64,000 bases of DNA from Streptomyces sp. NBC_00690 (GCF_036226685.1 NZ_CP109009.1:7033501-7097500); one strand, 5' to 3'; shown: positions 8,629 to 17,305, numbered from the stretch's first letter. Notes: generated by a model not told the origin, from the letters alone. Numbers and translations are program-made.

Positions 8629-8641
8629 TGGAACCATTCCA
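8629..8641. promoter_or_regulatory. TGGAA-CCA-TTCCA palindrome in divergent promoter region
   Basis: A short palindrome lies between the secreted-protein gene and the HTH gene. GGTGGAAC also occurs in direct orientation near 8560 and 8670, so the region holds three copies of a GGTGGAA half-site. It may be an operator for the HTH protein encoded next to it. Confidence 0.3.
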
Positions 8642-8709
8642 CCCCCACTGACGTGGGATTACTCGGGAGGGTGGAACGCCGTCCTGGAACAGACCGGGGA
8701 GCTGTACGG

Positions 8710-10416
8710 GTGAGCACAGATGACACGGAGGCGTTCGCGCAGCGGCTGCTGGAGATGCGGGAGGCATCGGGACGCAGTTACGGGGCACTGGCGCGCCGGA
8801 TGGCCGTGAGCGCATCGACCCTGCACCGGTACTGCTCCGGGCGCACCGTGCCCATGGAGTTCGCCCCCATCGAGCGACTGGCGCGACTGTGCGGATGCCG
8901 AGGCGATGACCTGGTCGCACTGCACCGCCTCTGGGTGCTCGCCGACGCCGAACGCACCAGACGCCAACTGGCTCCGCAGGGAGCGCCGAATCCCGAGCCG
9001 GGCGGACGGCCGTCGGGTCAGGACACGGTTCCGGCACCGGGGGACCGGTTGGAGCGTCCGGCCCCGCCCTCCGGCTCGGACGCGGCTTCGGAACGGGCCG
9101 CCGAACGGTCCGCCACGGAGGACGCCGCTCCGGCCGAGTCCTCGGAGGCTGAAGCCGAGCAGTCGCAACCCCCCCACCAACGAGCGGCTGCGGTCGAGCA
9201 GTCCGCCCCCGACGAGGGCACATCGGCAACGGACCAACCCAAAGCAGGCCACTCCAGAACCGATCAGAACACAATGGATCGGTCGAGAACCAACCGATCT
9301 GTCGTCCATGACTCCGCGGTGCCGCCCCTGGTCCCCGAAGCCACCGAAGTCAGCGAGCCGGCTTCCGAGGCACCTTCGGACGGTCGTACGCCAGAGACGA
9401 CTGTGGTGCTCGGAGCGCGTCGGCCACGGCGCCACCACCGGGCCGTGTACGCCTCGGCCGCACTGGTGTTGACCGCGGTCGGTCTCGTTCTCCTGCTGGC
9501 TTTCGACCGTTCCCCGTTCTCCCGCGCCGATCGACAGCGCACCACGGTCGAGCAGCCGGACGACACCCGGACCGGCCGGCCTTCGGCAACCGCCCCCGAC
9601 GGTCGCCCGAGCGCCTCGACCCCGTCCCCTTCTGCGTCCGCTTCCGTCCCGTCCTCGGGTGCTCCCAAGGGCGGACCGCCAAGGGTCGGTACGGGCGTGA
9701 GCGGCTCCCCGACTGCCCCCAAGGGGCGGACCACCGCCCCCGCGGCCCCGGTCGGTACGCCGTTCTCCTGGACCCTGGACCAACACGTCTGGAAGAACGA
9801 GTGCGACCACGCGTATCTCGTCGATCGGGAGCCCTCCCGGGTCCCGCCGCCGCCGGCCGAGTCCGACGCCGCGCCCTGGGCCGGCTCCCTCGGAGCGGTG
9901 CACGGCGGCGAGACCATGGTGCGGGTCTCCGTCCAGGGCAAGACCGATCAGGCGGTTGTCCTGCAATCGCTCAGTGTGCGGACCGTGGCCCGTCGGACGC
10001 CCCCGCAGGAGAGCGTGTATCTGATGAGCGTGGGGTGCGGCGGCTCGCTCACCCCGAGGATGTTCGACGTCGATCTCGATGCTCCGCGCCCTCTTGCCCG
10101 GTCGGTGGCCGGCAGCGACGCCGGGGTGGAGATTCCCGCGGTCTCGTTCCCCTATCGGGTCTCCGCCTCTGATCCTGAGGTCCTGTTGATCACCGGTCGC
10201 GCCGTCAGTTGTGACTGCGACTGGTACTTGGAGTTGGAGTGGAGCAGCGGCGCACAGAGTGGAACGGTACGGATTGACGACCGCGGACGCCCGTTCCGTA
10301 CCAGCGGGATCCCGGGCCTGCCGACCTACGAGTACGACACGATCGGGCGTGCCTGGCGGCTCGTGAGCGCGAGCGAGGGCAGGGGCGGGGCGGAAAGCTC
10401 CTCGCCGCAGCCCTGA
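8710..10416 (+). CDS. membrane-anchored XRE-type HTH protein with extracytoplasmic domain
   Basis: The 568-residue product has three parts. Residues about 8-60 form an XRE-like helix-turn-helix (YGALARRMAVSASTLHRYCSGRTVP). Residues about 90-235 are a long acidic, Pro/Ser/Thr/Gln-rich linker. A single membrane span (VYASAALVLTAVGLVLLLAF, about 245-265) leads through a Pro/Ser-rich stalk to a C-terminal domain of about 200 residues with paired cysteines (NECDHAY, VGCGGS, VSCDCDWY) outside the cell. The GTG at 8710 is taken as start because GGGGAG lies 8 nt upstream; a longer frame reaches back to 8551. Such proteins are widespread in Streptomyces and their targets are mostly unknown. A surface-sensing regulator is the natural inference. 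Confidence 0.75.
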   Translation: MSTDDTEAFAQRLLEMREASGRSYGALARRMAVSASTLHRYCSGRTVPMEFAPIERLARLCGCRGDDLVALHRLWVLADAERTRRQLAPQGAPNPEPGGRPSGQDTVPAPGDRLERPAPPSGSDAASERAAERSATEDAAPAESSEAEAEQSQPPHQRAAAVEQSAPDEGTSATDQPKAGHSRTDQNTMDRSRTNRSVVHDSAVPPLVPEATEVSEPASEAPSDGRTPETTVVLGARRPRRHHRAVYASAALVLTAVGLVLLLAFDRSPFSRADRQRTTVEQPDDTRTGRPSATAPDGRPSASTPSPSASASVPSSGAPKGGPPRVGTGVSGSPTAPKGRTTAPAAPVGTPFSWTLDQHVWKNECDHAYLVDREPSRVPPPPAESDAAPWAGSLGAVHGGETMVRVSVQGKTDQAVVLQSLSVRTVARRTPPQESVYLMSVGCGGSLTPRMFDVDLDAPRPLARSVAGSDAGVEIPAVSFPYRVSASDPEVLLITGRAVSCDCDWYLELEWSSGAQSGTVRIDDRGRPFRTSGIPGLPTYEYDTIGRAWRLVSASEGRGGAESSSPQP

Positions 10417-10461
10417 ACCACTGGCCGCAGGGCACCCAGGCGTACCGGCCTCGCATCGGTT

Positions 10462-10483
10462 CACCTACTCCTAGGAGTAGGTG
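10462..10483. terminator. 22-bp perfect palindrome overlapping a gene end
   Basis: CACCTACTCCT and AGGAGTAGGTG form an uninterrupted palindrome at the convergent junction of the HTH and GNAT genes. The GNAT stop codon (10471-10473) and its last codons lie inside it, so the terminator is partly coding. Confidence 0.65.
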
Positions 10484-11007
10484 ATCGCACGTAGTGCACG
10501 GCGATAGCGAAGCTCCGGAATCTGTACCCCCGCCATCTCGAAGGGTTCCTCCAGGCCGTCGGGCTCAAAGCCCGCCCTGGCGTAGAAGCGGCGGGCCCTG
10601 TCGTTTCCCTCGACCACCCACAACAGGAGTTCGTGCAGTCCCTGGTCGTGCGCCCGGGTCGTCAGCTCCGCCATCAGGGCGCGCCCCACTCCGGTCGACA
10701 CCACCTCAGGGTGTGCGTAGAGCGCATAGATCTCGCCCTGCTGCGATGTGGTGCCTTCGTCCCGACAGGGGCCGAGGCAGGCCCACCCCACGACGTCACC
10801 CGCGCGCTCGGCGACGAGATGCGTGACACGGCTCGGGCCCGCGGTGCTCAGCCAGCCCCGGACCTTGACCGCCATCTCGGCGGTATCCATCGCGTCCAGA
10901 TACGACTGCGGCATCAGCCCCGCGTAGGCGTACTGCCATCCGCGCACCCGGATCGAGGCGACCGCGTCACAGTCCTCGATGGTCATGTCCCTGATCTGTA
11001 CGGTCAT
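10471..11007 (-). CDS. GNAT-family N-acetyltransferase
   Basis: A 178-residue single-domain acetyltransferase. The acetyl-CoA-binding motif is visible as EVVSTGVGRALMAELTTRA, a variant of the Q/R-x-x-G-x-G/A signature, preceded by the GEIYALYAHPE strand. It is followed by the NDRARRFYARAGFEPDG motif typical of GNAT C-termini. The N-terminal IRDMTIEDCDAVASIRVRGWQYAYAGLMP pattern resembles RimI-like small-molecule or protein N-acetyltransferases. Substrate cannot be told from sequence. It lies 4 bp after the RidA-like gene on the same strand, so the pair is probably one transcript. Confidence 0.88.
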   Translation of the reverse strand: MTVQIRDMTIEDCDAVASIRVRGWQYAYAGLMPQSYLDAMDTAEMAVKVRGWLSTAGPSRVTHLVAERAGDVVGWACLGPCRDEGTTSQQGEIYALYAHPEVVSTGVGRALMAELTTRAHDQGLHELLLWVVEGNDRARRFYARAGFEPDGLEEPFEMAGVQIPELRYRRALRAITYS

Positions 11008-11011
11008 GGCC

Positions 11012-11422
11012 CTACCGCTCCTCGTCCCGGACCAGGGCGTACGCCTCGATCTCCACGAGCAGCTCCGGCAGGATCAGCGCGGAGACCTGGACGGCGGAGC
11101 TGGCCGGCAGCCGGTCGGGTGCGAACACCTCGTCGCGGGCGGTGCGGATGCCCGTGAGATGTTGGATGTCCGTCACGAAATAGGTGAGTTTGACCATGTC
11201 TTCCAGGCTGGCACCCGCTGCGGCCAGGCACCGCCTGATGTTCTCGAAGACCTGCCGTGCCTGCACCTCGGGGTCATCGATGCCCACCACTGAGCCGTCC
11301 TCGTCGAAGGCACACTGCCCGGAGACGGCGATGAACCGGCCGGTGCCCCAGACGACATGGCTGTAGCCCCGGCCCGGGGCGACGCCTTCCGGAGCAGCGA
11401 CATGGGTGAGGTGAGAATTCAT
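11012..11422 (-). CDS. RidA (YjgF/YER057c/UK114) family protein
   Basis: A 136-residue protein of normal RidA length. It contains the VSGQCAFDEDGSVVG and VEIEAYALVRDE stretches characteristic of the family and the conserved helix QARQVFENIRRCLAAAGASLEDMVKLTYFVTD. RidA proteins form trimers that deaminate reactive enamine/imine intermediates released by PLP enzymes. The catalytic Arg of canonical RidA (in the ..R.A..V..L P segment) is not evident in SSAVQVSALILPELL, so this is more likely a RidA subgroup member of different substrate. It is upstream of, and probably co-expressed with, the GNAT gene. Confidence 0.85.
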   Translation of the reverse strand: MNSHLTHVAAPEGVAPGRGYSHVVWGTGRFIAVSGQCAFDEDGSVVGIDDPEVQARQVFENIRRCLAAAGASLEDMVKLTYFVTDIQHLTGIRTARDEVFAPDRLPASSAVQVSALILPELLVEIEAYALVRDEER

Positions 11423-11549
11423 CCGCTCATCCTTGCCTATGCCACTGACACCGATGGATCGGCGGTTGGTCAGACCGGCAGATCAGCAGGCCAGCGGGTC
11501 AACAGGTCTAAGGGTCAGGGGGGCGGCAGGTCTACGGCGCGCGGCCGGG

Positions 11550-12593
11550 TCAGAGCAGGGTGAGCTGCGTCTGTTCCGCCCCGGCTTCGGCGTCCGGGGG
11601 CGAGGGCCGAACCCGTCGTGGCATTCCGGGTCCGGTGGGCCCGATGCCGAACTCGGTCGCCAGTTCATGCACCTGGCGGGTGATGCGCCGCTGGTACCAG
11701 GTGGGCGCGTACGCCCCGTCCGCGTACAGCCGCTCATATCGGCGCAGCAGAAACGGATGGTGTTCTTCCAGCCAGCTCATGAACCACTCGCGCGCCCCTG
11801 GCCGCAGATGGAGGACGAGCGGGGTGACCGAGGTGGCACCGGCCTCGGCTATCGCGCGAACCGTGGCCCGCAACTGGTCGGGGTGGTCGCCGAGGAAGGG
11901 GATGACGGGTGCCATCAGCACCCCGCAGGCGATGCCGTGGTCGGTCAGGGTGCGGACGACGTCGAGACGTCGCTCGGGCGCCGGAGTGCCCGGCTCCACC
12001 GTTCGCCAGAGTGCTTCGTCGATGAATCCCACCGAGACGGAGATGCCCACATCGGTCACATCCGCCGCCTCTACCAGCAGGTCGAGGTCGCGCAGGATCA
12101 GCGTTCCCTTGGTCAGGATCGAGAAGGGATTGGCGTAGTCGCGCAGGGCAGCGATGATGCCGGGCATCAAGCCGTACCGTCCCTCAGCCCTCTGGTAGCA
12201 ATCGACGTTCGTGCCCATGGCGATGTGGGCGCCGCGCCACTGGCGGGAGCCGAGTTGGCGGCGGACCAGTTCGGGCGCGTTGGTCTTCACCACGATCTGG
12301 GAGTCGAAGCCGAGGCCGGTGTCGAGGTCCAGATAGCTGTGCGTCTTGCGGGCGAAGCAGTACACGCAGGCGTGGGTGCAGCCTCGATAGGGGTTCACCG
12401 TCCATTCGAACGGCATCCGGGAGGCTCCCGGCACCCGGTTGATGATCGACCGGGCCCGTACTTCGTGGAAGGTGATCCCTCTGAACTCGGGGGTGTCGAA
12501 AGTCCTGGTCGTCACGGCCGACGTGGCGAAGAGGGCGGCGTCCTCCGTGGTCCGCGGCGCCGAAGGGGTCTCGGCCAGATGGTCCCAGCGCAT
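11550..12593 (-). CDS. Rv2578c-family radical SAM protein
   Basis: A 347-residue radical SAM protein. The 4Fe-4S motif CxxxCxxC occurs as CTHACVYC within NPYRGCTHACVYCFARKTH at about residues 70-90. Downstream radical-SAM landmarks include SILTKGTLILRDLDLL and VGFIDEALWRTVEPGTPAPERRLDVV. The protein matches the actinobacterial Rv2578c-like / SplB-related group. Spore photoproduct lyase-like repair chemistry is possible but not shown for this family. The ATG at 12593 has AGGAGG 6 nt upstream. A probable LexA box sits in its promoter (12633-12646), pointing to DNA-damage induction. Confidence 0.85.
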   Translation of the reverse strand: MRWDHLAETPSAPRTTEDAALFATSAVTTRTFDTPEFRGITFHEVRARSIINRVPGASRMPFEWTVNPYRGCTHACVYCFARKTHSYLDLDTGLGFDSQIVVKTNAPELVRRQLGSRQWRGAHIAMGTNVDCYQRAEGRYGLMPGIIAALRDYANPFSILTKGTLILRDLDLLVEAADVTDVGISVSVGFIDEALWRTVEPGTPAPERRLDVVRTLTDHGIACGVLMAPVIPFLGDHPDQLRATVRAIAEAGATSVTPLVLHLRPGAREWFMSWLEEHHPFLLRRYERLYADGAYAPTWYQRRITRQVHELATEFGIGPTGPGMPRRVRPSPPDAEAGAEQTQLTLL

Positions 12594-12632
12594 GGTCGCC
12601 TCCTGAGTAGTTCTGTCCCCCATACCTAGAAT

Positions 12633-12646
12633 AGAACAACTGTTCG
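12633..12646 (-). promoter_or_regulatory. probable LexA (SOS) box in radical SAM promoter
   Basis: AGAAC-AACT-GTTCG departs from the actinobacterial LexA consensus CGAAC-N4-GTTCG at one base. On the minus strand it lies between a TTGCAC -35-like element and a TTCTAT -10-like element (18-bp spacing), about 40 bp from the start codon, where a repressor would block RNA polymerase. Confidence 0.65.
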
Positions 12647-12795
12647 CATGTGAAGTGCAAGCCTTTCGCTCCACGTCATGGGTCGACCTCGGATTCGGGG
12701 TGGGTCGGCCCCGGATTTGGGTCGCCGCACGCAAGGTGATTGGCTAAGGCGCCCCTGGAGGCACCCCCGAACAACCGAGTGCTGGAGGAACAGCA

Positions 12796-13251
12796 ATGGC
12801 GCAGGTCGAGTCCACGACGCAACGGACCATCGCGGCGGACGCGGCGACGGTGTTCGACACACTGGCCGACTACGAGAACACCCGTTCGAAGCTGCTGCCC
12901 GAGCAGTTCAGCGAGTACGAGGTCCGCGAAGGCGGCGACGGCGAGGGCACCCTCGTCCACTGGAAGCTCCAGGCCACCAGCAAGCGGATCCGGGACTGTC
13001 TGCTCGAAGTCACCGAGCCGACCGACGGCCAGCTGATCGAGAAGGACCGCAACTCCTCCATGGTCACCACCTGGACGGTCACCCCGGCCGGTGAGGGCTC
13101 CTGTCAGGCCGTCGTCACCACGGTCTGGACCGGCGCCGGCGGCATCGGCGGATTCTTCGAGAAGACCTTCGCGCCCAAGGGCCTCGCCCGCATCTACGAC
13201 CTGATGCTCGACAACCTCGCCACCGAGGTCGAGAAGGAGGCGAAGCGGTAG
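12796..13251 (+). CDS. SRPBCC-superfamily (polyketide cyclase/START-like) protein
   Basis: A 151-residue single-domain protein with the helix-grip signature: an N-terminal strand TTQRTIAADAATVFDTLADYE, central antiparallel strands (GTLVHWKLQAT, SMVTTWTVTPAG, CQAVVTTVWTGAGG) and a long C-terminal helix (RIYDLMLDNLATEVEKEA). Members bind hydrophobic ligands or act as cyclases/aromatases, so the fold alone does not tell which. GGAGG lies 7 nt before the ATG. It is a single gene, transcribed away from the radical SAM gene. Confidence 0.8.
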   Translation: MAQVESTTQRTIAADAATVFDTLADYENTRSKLLPEQFSEYEVREGGDGEGTLVHWKLQATSKRIRDCLLEVTEPTDGQLIEKDRNSSMVTTWTVTPAGEGSCQAVVTTVWTGAGGIGGFFEKTFAPKGLARIYDLMLDNLATEVEKEAKR

Positions 13252-13669
13252 CCCTCCCGTTCGGATCGTCGTAACACTCATTTCTTCGAGTGGTTTTCCC
13301 GCGGGGCCGTGCTGCGCCGGGTGCGCCGTGGACCGCGGGAAAGCCTCTGTCGGCCCCTCGTGCGCACCGGGCCGATCCGGTTTCCCCGCCCTTCGCCCCT
13401 GGTAGAGCCTCCGTGCCCGTGAAGGGGCCACAGGGCGACAGGACGCAGACGCGCAAGGTCCTGACCCCAGGATCGCGGGCCGTACTCCCGGGCCTGCCCT
13501 CGTTCGCCGTGGGAGGCGTCTATGATCCTCCCGGGCAGCTCACTGCCGACGACCGCCCGCCTCGATGGCCCCGGTAAGTCGGGTGACGGTTCGTACCGCA
13601 CACTTGCCCTGGGAACGCACAGGCGATAGACCCCTGTTGACGTTTTGTCATATCCCTGGGGGGCTGGCC
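13252..13669. other. intergenic region without a recognised gene
   Basis: About 420 bp between the SRPBCC and methyltransferase genes. A weak CACTC/GAGTG hairpin near 13271-13292 could end the upstream transcript. Otherwise I see only GC-rich sequence with no convincing coding frame. Confidence 0.5.
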
Positions 13670-14416
13670 ATGAGCGTGACGAGCCGATATCGGGATGCCT
13701 GGGAAGGATTCTGGGCCGAGGTGCCCGATGAGCCGGGAGCCGTCTTCTGGGACGCCGAGCCCGCGCTGACGGCGAGCCGCCATCTGGCGCGCTACGAACC
13801 ACTGGTGGAGGACGCCGGCCTCACCATGGTCGACCTGGGCTGCGGCAACGGCACCCAGACCCGTTTCCTCGCCGACAGATTCCCCGCAGTACTGGGTCTC
13901 GACCTCGCGGACGCGGCGATCGACCTGGCTCGGCGGCAGCAGGAGAAGGCCCGACCGTCCCGGTGTTCGGGACTGCTCTCCTTCCGGACGTTCGACGCCG
14001 TGGACATGGAGTCGGTCGCCCGGTTGCACGAGGAGGTGGGCGACTGCAACGTCTATGTGCGCGGGGTGCTCCACCAGGCAGACCCCGGAGATCGGCAACA
14101 TCTCGCGGAGGCGGTCGGCGTGCTGGTGGGCAAGCGGGGACGCGCCTTCGTGGTGGAGTTGACGGAGGTCGCCGGGACCCGGCTCGCCCAGCTCGTCAGT
14201 TCGCCGTCGGGGCCGCCGGCCAAGCTCCTGCCGGTGTTCCGGCACGGGATCGTGCCCGGTGCACTGCCGGACGAGGAACTGATCGAGCTCTTCGCCCGGT
14301 CCGGGCTCTCGACGTTGGCGAGCGGGGATCTGCCCCTGATCACGACGGAGTACGAACTCGACGGCTCCCGCGTCGAACTACCGTCGAAGTGGCTCGTCCT
14401 GGGGCGTCCCCGCTGA
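13670..14416 (+). CDS. class I SAM-dependent methyltransferase
   Basis: A 248-residue methyltransferase. SAM-binding motif I is TMVDLGCGNGTQTRFLA (about residues 49-65), motif II is VLGLDLADAAIDLARRQ, and the later DCNVYVRGVLHQADPGDRQHLAEAVGVLVGKRG corresponds to motifs IV-V. The ATG at 13670 is chosen because it follows a GGGGGG stretch at a suitable distance and starts in MSVTSRYRDAWEGFW, like homologues. An in-frame GTG upstream would add 35 residues of poor character. The substrate is unknown; the acidic loop DGSRVELPSKW near the end gives no clue. It ends before a strong bidirectional hairpin. Confidence 0.8.
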   Translation: MSVTSRYRDAWEGFWAEVPDEPGAVFWDAEPALTASRHLARYEPLVEDAGLTMVDLGCGNGTQTRFLADRFPAVLGLDLADAAIDLARRQQEKARPSRCSGLLSFRTFDAVDMESVARLHEEVGDCNVYVRGVLHQADPGDRQHLAEAVGVLVGKRGRAFVVELTEVAGTRLAQLVSSPSGPPAKLLPVFRHGIVPGALPDEELIELFARSGLSTLASGDLPLITTEYELDGSRVELPSKWLVLGRPR

Positions 14417-14522
14417 TCGGCCGTGGCAGGTCCCGTCCGTCGGGCGGGACCGTCGTTCCACAGACGGGTGTCGATGGATGTCGTGCATCGAGGTGCGCCG
14501 AGCTCGCCTGACCTGGACCGGG

Positions 14523-14559
14523 CCTGGTCGTACGGGCACTCTGCTCCCGTACGACCAGG
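14523..14559. terminator. bidirectional hairpin between methyltransferase and DoxX genes
   Basis: A 14-bp perfect stem (CCTGGTCGTACGGG with complement at 14546-14559) closes a 9-nt loop in the convergent gap, so it can end transcription from either side. Confidence 0.8.
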
Positions 14560-14579
14560 TTCCGCCCCGCCCGGTGCGT

Positions 14580-15104
14580 CTATGGACTGCGTCGATCCGC
14601 GGCCACGGCGAGACATGCGGCGATCAGCACCACGTTCTTGATGATGTACTGCCCCTCCAGGGTCGGGGTGCCCATCTGTCCGTTCCACATCTCGTCCGGC
14701 AGGATGAACAGCGCGGCGAAGACTCCCGTCATATGGAGGAAGAACGCCGTCAGGACCAGGCGCAAGAGGACTCCGGATATCAGTCCCACGCCGATCGCGG
14801 TCTCGAAGAGCGCGAGCAACGGCCTGGAGAACTCCGGTGGTACGAGATCGAAGGTCAGCACGCTCATGGTCCGGGTGGCGACGTCCTCCGCCGGACTCGC
14901 CGCCGGCACGAACTTCATCACTCCGAACCAGAAGAAGACCAGTCCTACGGAGATCCTGAGCACGGTGGTGCTGTGTACCTGATAGCGGGCCAGCGCGGCG
15001 CCGATTAGGGGTTTGCTCCGTCGTCGTCTCCCCGTCGGAGTCATCACCAGGGGCCGTTCGGCCATCCGCCGGGTGGTGCTGCTGGTCCGTTCGGTGTAGC
15101 TCAT
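14580..15104 (-). CDS. DoxX-family membrane protein
   Basis: A 174-residue integral membrane protein with four predicted spans: LRISVGLVFFWFGVMKFVP, LLALFETAIGVGLISGVLL, LVLTAFFLHMTGVFAALFI and IIKNVVLIAACLAVA. The first span with its FFWFGVMKF core followed by a polar loop is typical of the DoxX/SURF4-like group. Some members work in thiosulfate oxidation or respiratory-chain-linked redox control, but this one has no evident partner. The N-terminus is basic and cytosolic (GRRRRSKP). GGAAGGA lies 8 nt before the ATG at 15104, which is preferred over longer frames. Confidence 0.8.
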   Translation of the reverse strand: MSYTERTSSTTRRMAERPLVMTPTGRRRRSKPLIGAALARYQVHSTTVLRISVGLVFFWFGVMKFVPAASPAEDVATRTMSVLTFDLVPPEFSRPLLALFETAIGVGLISGVLLRLVLTAFFLHMTGVFAALFILPDEMWNGQMGTPTLEGQYIIKNVVLIAACLAVAADRRSP

Positions 15105-16471
15105 CGTTGTCCGTCCTTCCCGATGGCGCCGTCCCGGCTCCCGATGTCCCGAACTCACCGTGGGGAGCGGTCCGCCAACGCCTCGGTCTCGTGTCATTCC
15201 TGACGATCGCTCGTGGGGTGCGACCGCCGGTCTTGCGCGCATGGGAAACGGCGACTGCCCTGCTGCCGATCCGGCTGGTCCGTCCGGTCACCGGCAGGGA
15301 ACCGGAGGGCGTGACGGCTATGGCAGGGCGATCCCGCGGTGATGCGCTGTGTGCGTGTTTCTGGGGCTAGATGGCGCCCTTACGGATCGGTGGCCGGGCA
15401 GAGCGGCGGCGGTGGGGGCCGCCGACGCCCTGCGATGGCCACGGTGACGACCGCCCGGAACGAGGGGCTCGCGCAGGAGCCGGGGCGGGCGCCGTGGGTG
15501 ACTGCGGTCTCGCAGTGGGACGCGGTGGCACCCGGGGATGTTGGGGGAGTGCCGCCGTACCAGCGCTGATCATGTTGGGGGCATGACATTCAACGGTGTG
15601 TCGGCCAGGGGTCCATAGTGAGGGGGCGCATGGGGGCGCCGATCGGCTCTGTGTCAAACGCATGGTTCCTCGTGGGGGGTGGGGGGATGTGACTGAGCTA
15701 TGCGTTCGAATCTGGCGTCACGCTATAAGCTTCGGCCCATGTCCGTAAAGGTCTGGACCAATACCCGTTCCTTGTGTGCGTCGACCAGTTCGCGTCGACA
15801 CCGCACCCGTAGGACTCCAGACCGCCTCCAGTCCGGCCGTCGGACGTCGTCCCAACGCATCCGCCCATAAAACCCCATGCCTGTTCATCCCGGGTGCCGC
15901 TGAACTCCCCCCGGTGCGGGGGCGGTTGCGGCGGAGTGGGAGGGCGTGGGCCAGCGCCGCCCGCATCGACACACACCATCGACGTACCCCCGATGGGCTC
16001 GCGGTACCGGGTCTGCGTACGCGATGGCCCGTGGTTCATTGGACCGTCCGGTGCCATCCAGATGCCGCAACGCGTCTACGAGCAGGTCGTCACCGATCGG
16101 GCCGCTGCCAGGTGTCGACGAGAAGCTCTCCGCGGCCTAGCGATGAGCAGGCCCGCCTTGTCAGGCCCGGCCCTCCCTGTTGAGGTACGCATAGGATTTT
16201 TCCCAGGTCAAGGTGCCATACCGTCGAGTAGGCCGGGATGGAACAGCCTCCCGGGCGACTTGCTCGACCCCGCCGTGGCCTATTGGCTGGATCGGGCGAT
16301 CGGGTGCCGTTCGGGTCATACCGCCTCCAGCGGTCGCGCCAGGACACGGCACGGGCCCAGCGCCCACCTCGGACGGTACGGATGGTCTACTCGAAGCCGA
16401 TGCGACCGATGCCAACGACGGAGGTCGGTGGGTCAGCGGACCCCACCGATCCGGGAAGAGCAGGGCGAGCT
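15105..16471. other. 1.37-kb gene-poor region
   Basis: No open frame here resembles a known protein or combines a ribosome binding site with streptomycete codon bias. Many short frames overlap on both strands. The only clear signal is a DasR-type site at 15747-15762. The region could be a decayed remnant of a gene formerly under that site, or a long regulatory region of the peptidase operon that begins at 16472. Confidence 0.5.
15747..15762 (+). promoter_or_regulatory. DasR-responsive (dre)-like site
   Basis: AAAGGTCTGGACCAAT matches the core GGTCTNGACC of the DasR consensus ACTGGTCTAGACCACT, with four differences of sixteen, three of them in the flanks. DasR represses chitin and N-acetylglucosamine genes in Streptomyces. 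No such gene lies immediately downstream, the nearest plus-strand gene being the peptidase operon 710 bp away. Confidence 0.5.
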
Positions 16472-17305
16472 GTGAAGATCCTCATCAGCGCCGACATGGA
16501 GGGCGCCACCGGTGTCACCTGGCCGGCCGATGTGCTGCCCGGCACACCCCAGTGGGAACGTTGTCGCACCATGTTCACCTCGGATGTGAACGCGGCGGCG
16601 CTCGGCTTCTTCGACGGCGGCGCCGACGAGGTCCTGATCAACGAGGCGCACTGGTCCATGCGCAACCTGCTGCTGGAGCAGTTGGACGAGCGTGTGGAGA
16701 TGCTGACGGGCCGGCACAAATCCCTCTCCATGGTGGAGGGCGTCCAGCACGGCGATGTGGACGGGATCGCCTTCATCGGCTATCACACCGCCGCCGGCGC
16801 CGAAGGAGTGCTCGCCCACACCTACCTCGCCAACTCCATCACCGGTGTCTGGCTCAACGGCACCCGCGCCAGTGAGGGCCTGCTCAACGCCCATGTGGTC
16901 GCCGAGTACGGAGTCCCGGTCGTCCTCGTCACCGGCGACGACCTGACCTGCGTGGACGCCGACGGCTATGCACCGGACGCCCGCAAGGTCGCCGTCAAGG
17001 ACCATGTCTCGCGGTACGCGGCCGTCTGCCGCACCCCCACCCGGACCGCCGCCGACATCCGCGCCGCCGCCCACCAGGCCGCAGCTCTCGCCGTGCGGTA
17101 CGCACCGGTGCCGGCCGGACCCTTCACCGTGGAGTTGGAGTTCGACGCCGAACACCTCTCCGCCGCCGCCACCGTCGTCCCCGGTGTCGCGACCGACGGC
17201 GAGCGCCGCGTCTCGTACACCAACGAGACCATGTACGACACCATTCGCACGTTCAAGGCGGTCACCACCATCGTTTCGGCGGCCGTGGAGGAGCAGTATG
17301 GCTAA
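16472..17305 (+). CDS. M55-family D-aminopeptidase (DppA-like)
   Basis: A 277-residue protein with the M55 signature. The N-terminal ILISADMEGATGV carries the zinc-binding Asp and Glu (DxE); NEAHWSMRNLL and FIGYHTAAGAEGVLAHTY supply further ligands and active-site residues; VVLVTGDDLTCVDADGYAP follows. Family members release D-amino acids from D-Ala-D-Ala type peptides as ring-shaped decamers. The GTG at 16472 is chosen (VKILISADMEG) because homologues start there and AGGGCGAG precedes it. It is the first of four peptidase genes; its end overlaps the next start by 8 bp, indicating coupled translation. Confidence 0.85.
   Translation: MKILISADMEGATGVTWPADVLPGTPQWERCRTMFTSDVNAAALGFFDGGADEVLINEAHWSMRNLLLEQLDERVEMLTGRHKSLSMVEGVQHGDVDGIAFIGYHTAAGAEGVLAHTYLANSITGVWLNGTRASEGLLNAHVVAEYGVPVVLVTGDDLTCVDADGYAPDARKVAVKDHVSRYAAVCRTPTRTAADIRAAAHQAAALAVRYAPVPAGPFTVELEFDAEHLSAAATVVPGVATDGERRVSYTNETMYDTIRTFKAVTTIVSAAVEEQYG

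Noticed and set aside
8659..10464. Long antisense reading frame opposite the membrane HTH gene
   Set aside because: GC-rich DNA keeps antisense frames open; the product has no recognisable domain and its codon bias is wrong, whereas the plus-strand protein has HTH and membrane features.
12676..13431. Minus-strand frame opposite the SRPBCC gene
   Set aside because: It covers the SRPBCC coding region in antisense, and the product lacks any family signature.
14053..15291. Long minus-strand frame across the methyltransferase end and DoxX region
   Set aside because: It overlaps two well-supported genes and reads as Arg/Ser/Pro-rich low-complexity sequence without motif or ribosome binding site.
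15694..15720. tRNA-like GTTCGAATC motif
   Set aside because: It resembles a T-loop, but the flanking bases do not pair as a T-stem and no acceptor or anticodon arm can be drawn.
15339..16375. Several overlapping short frames in the gene-poor stretch
   Set aside because: None has a good start region, streptomycete codon preference or a recognisable motif.
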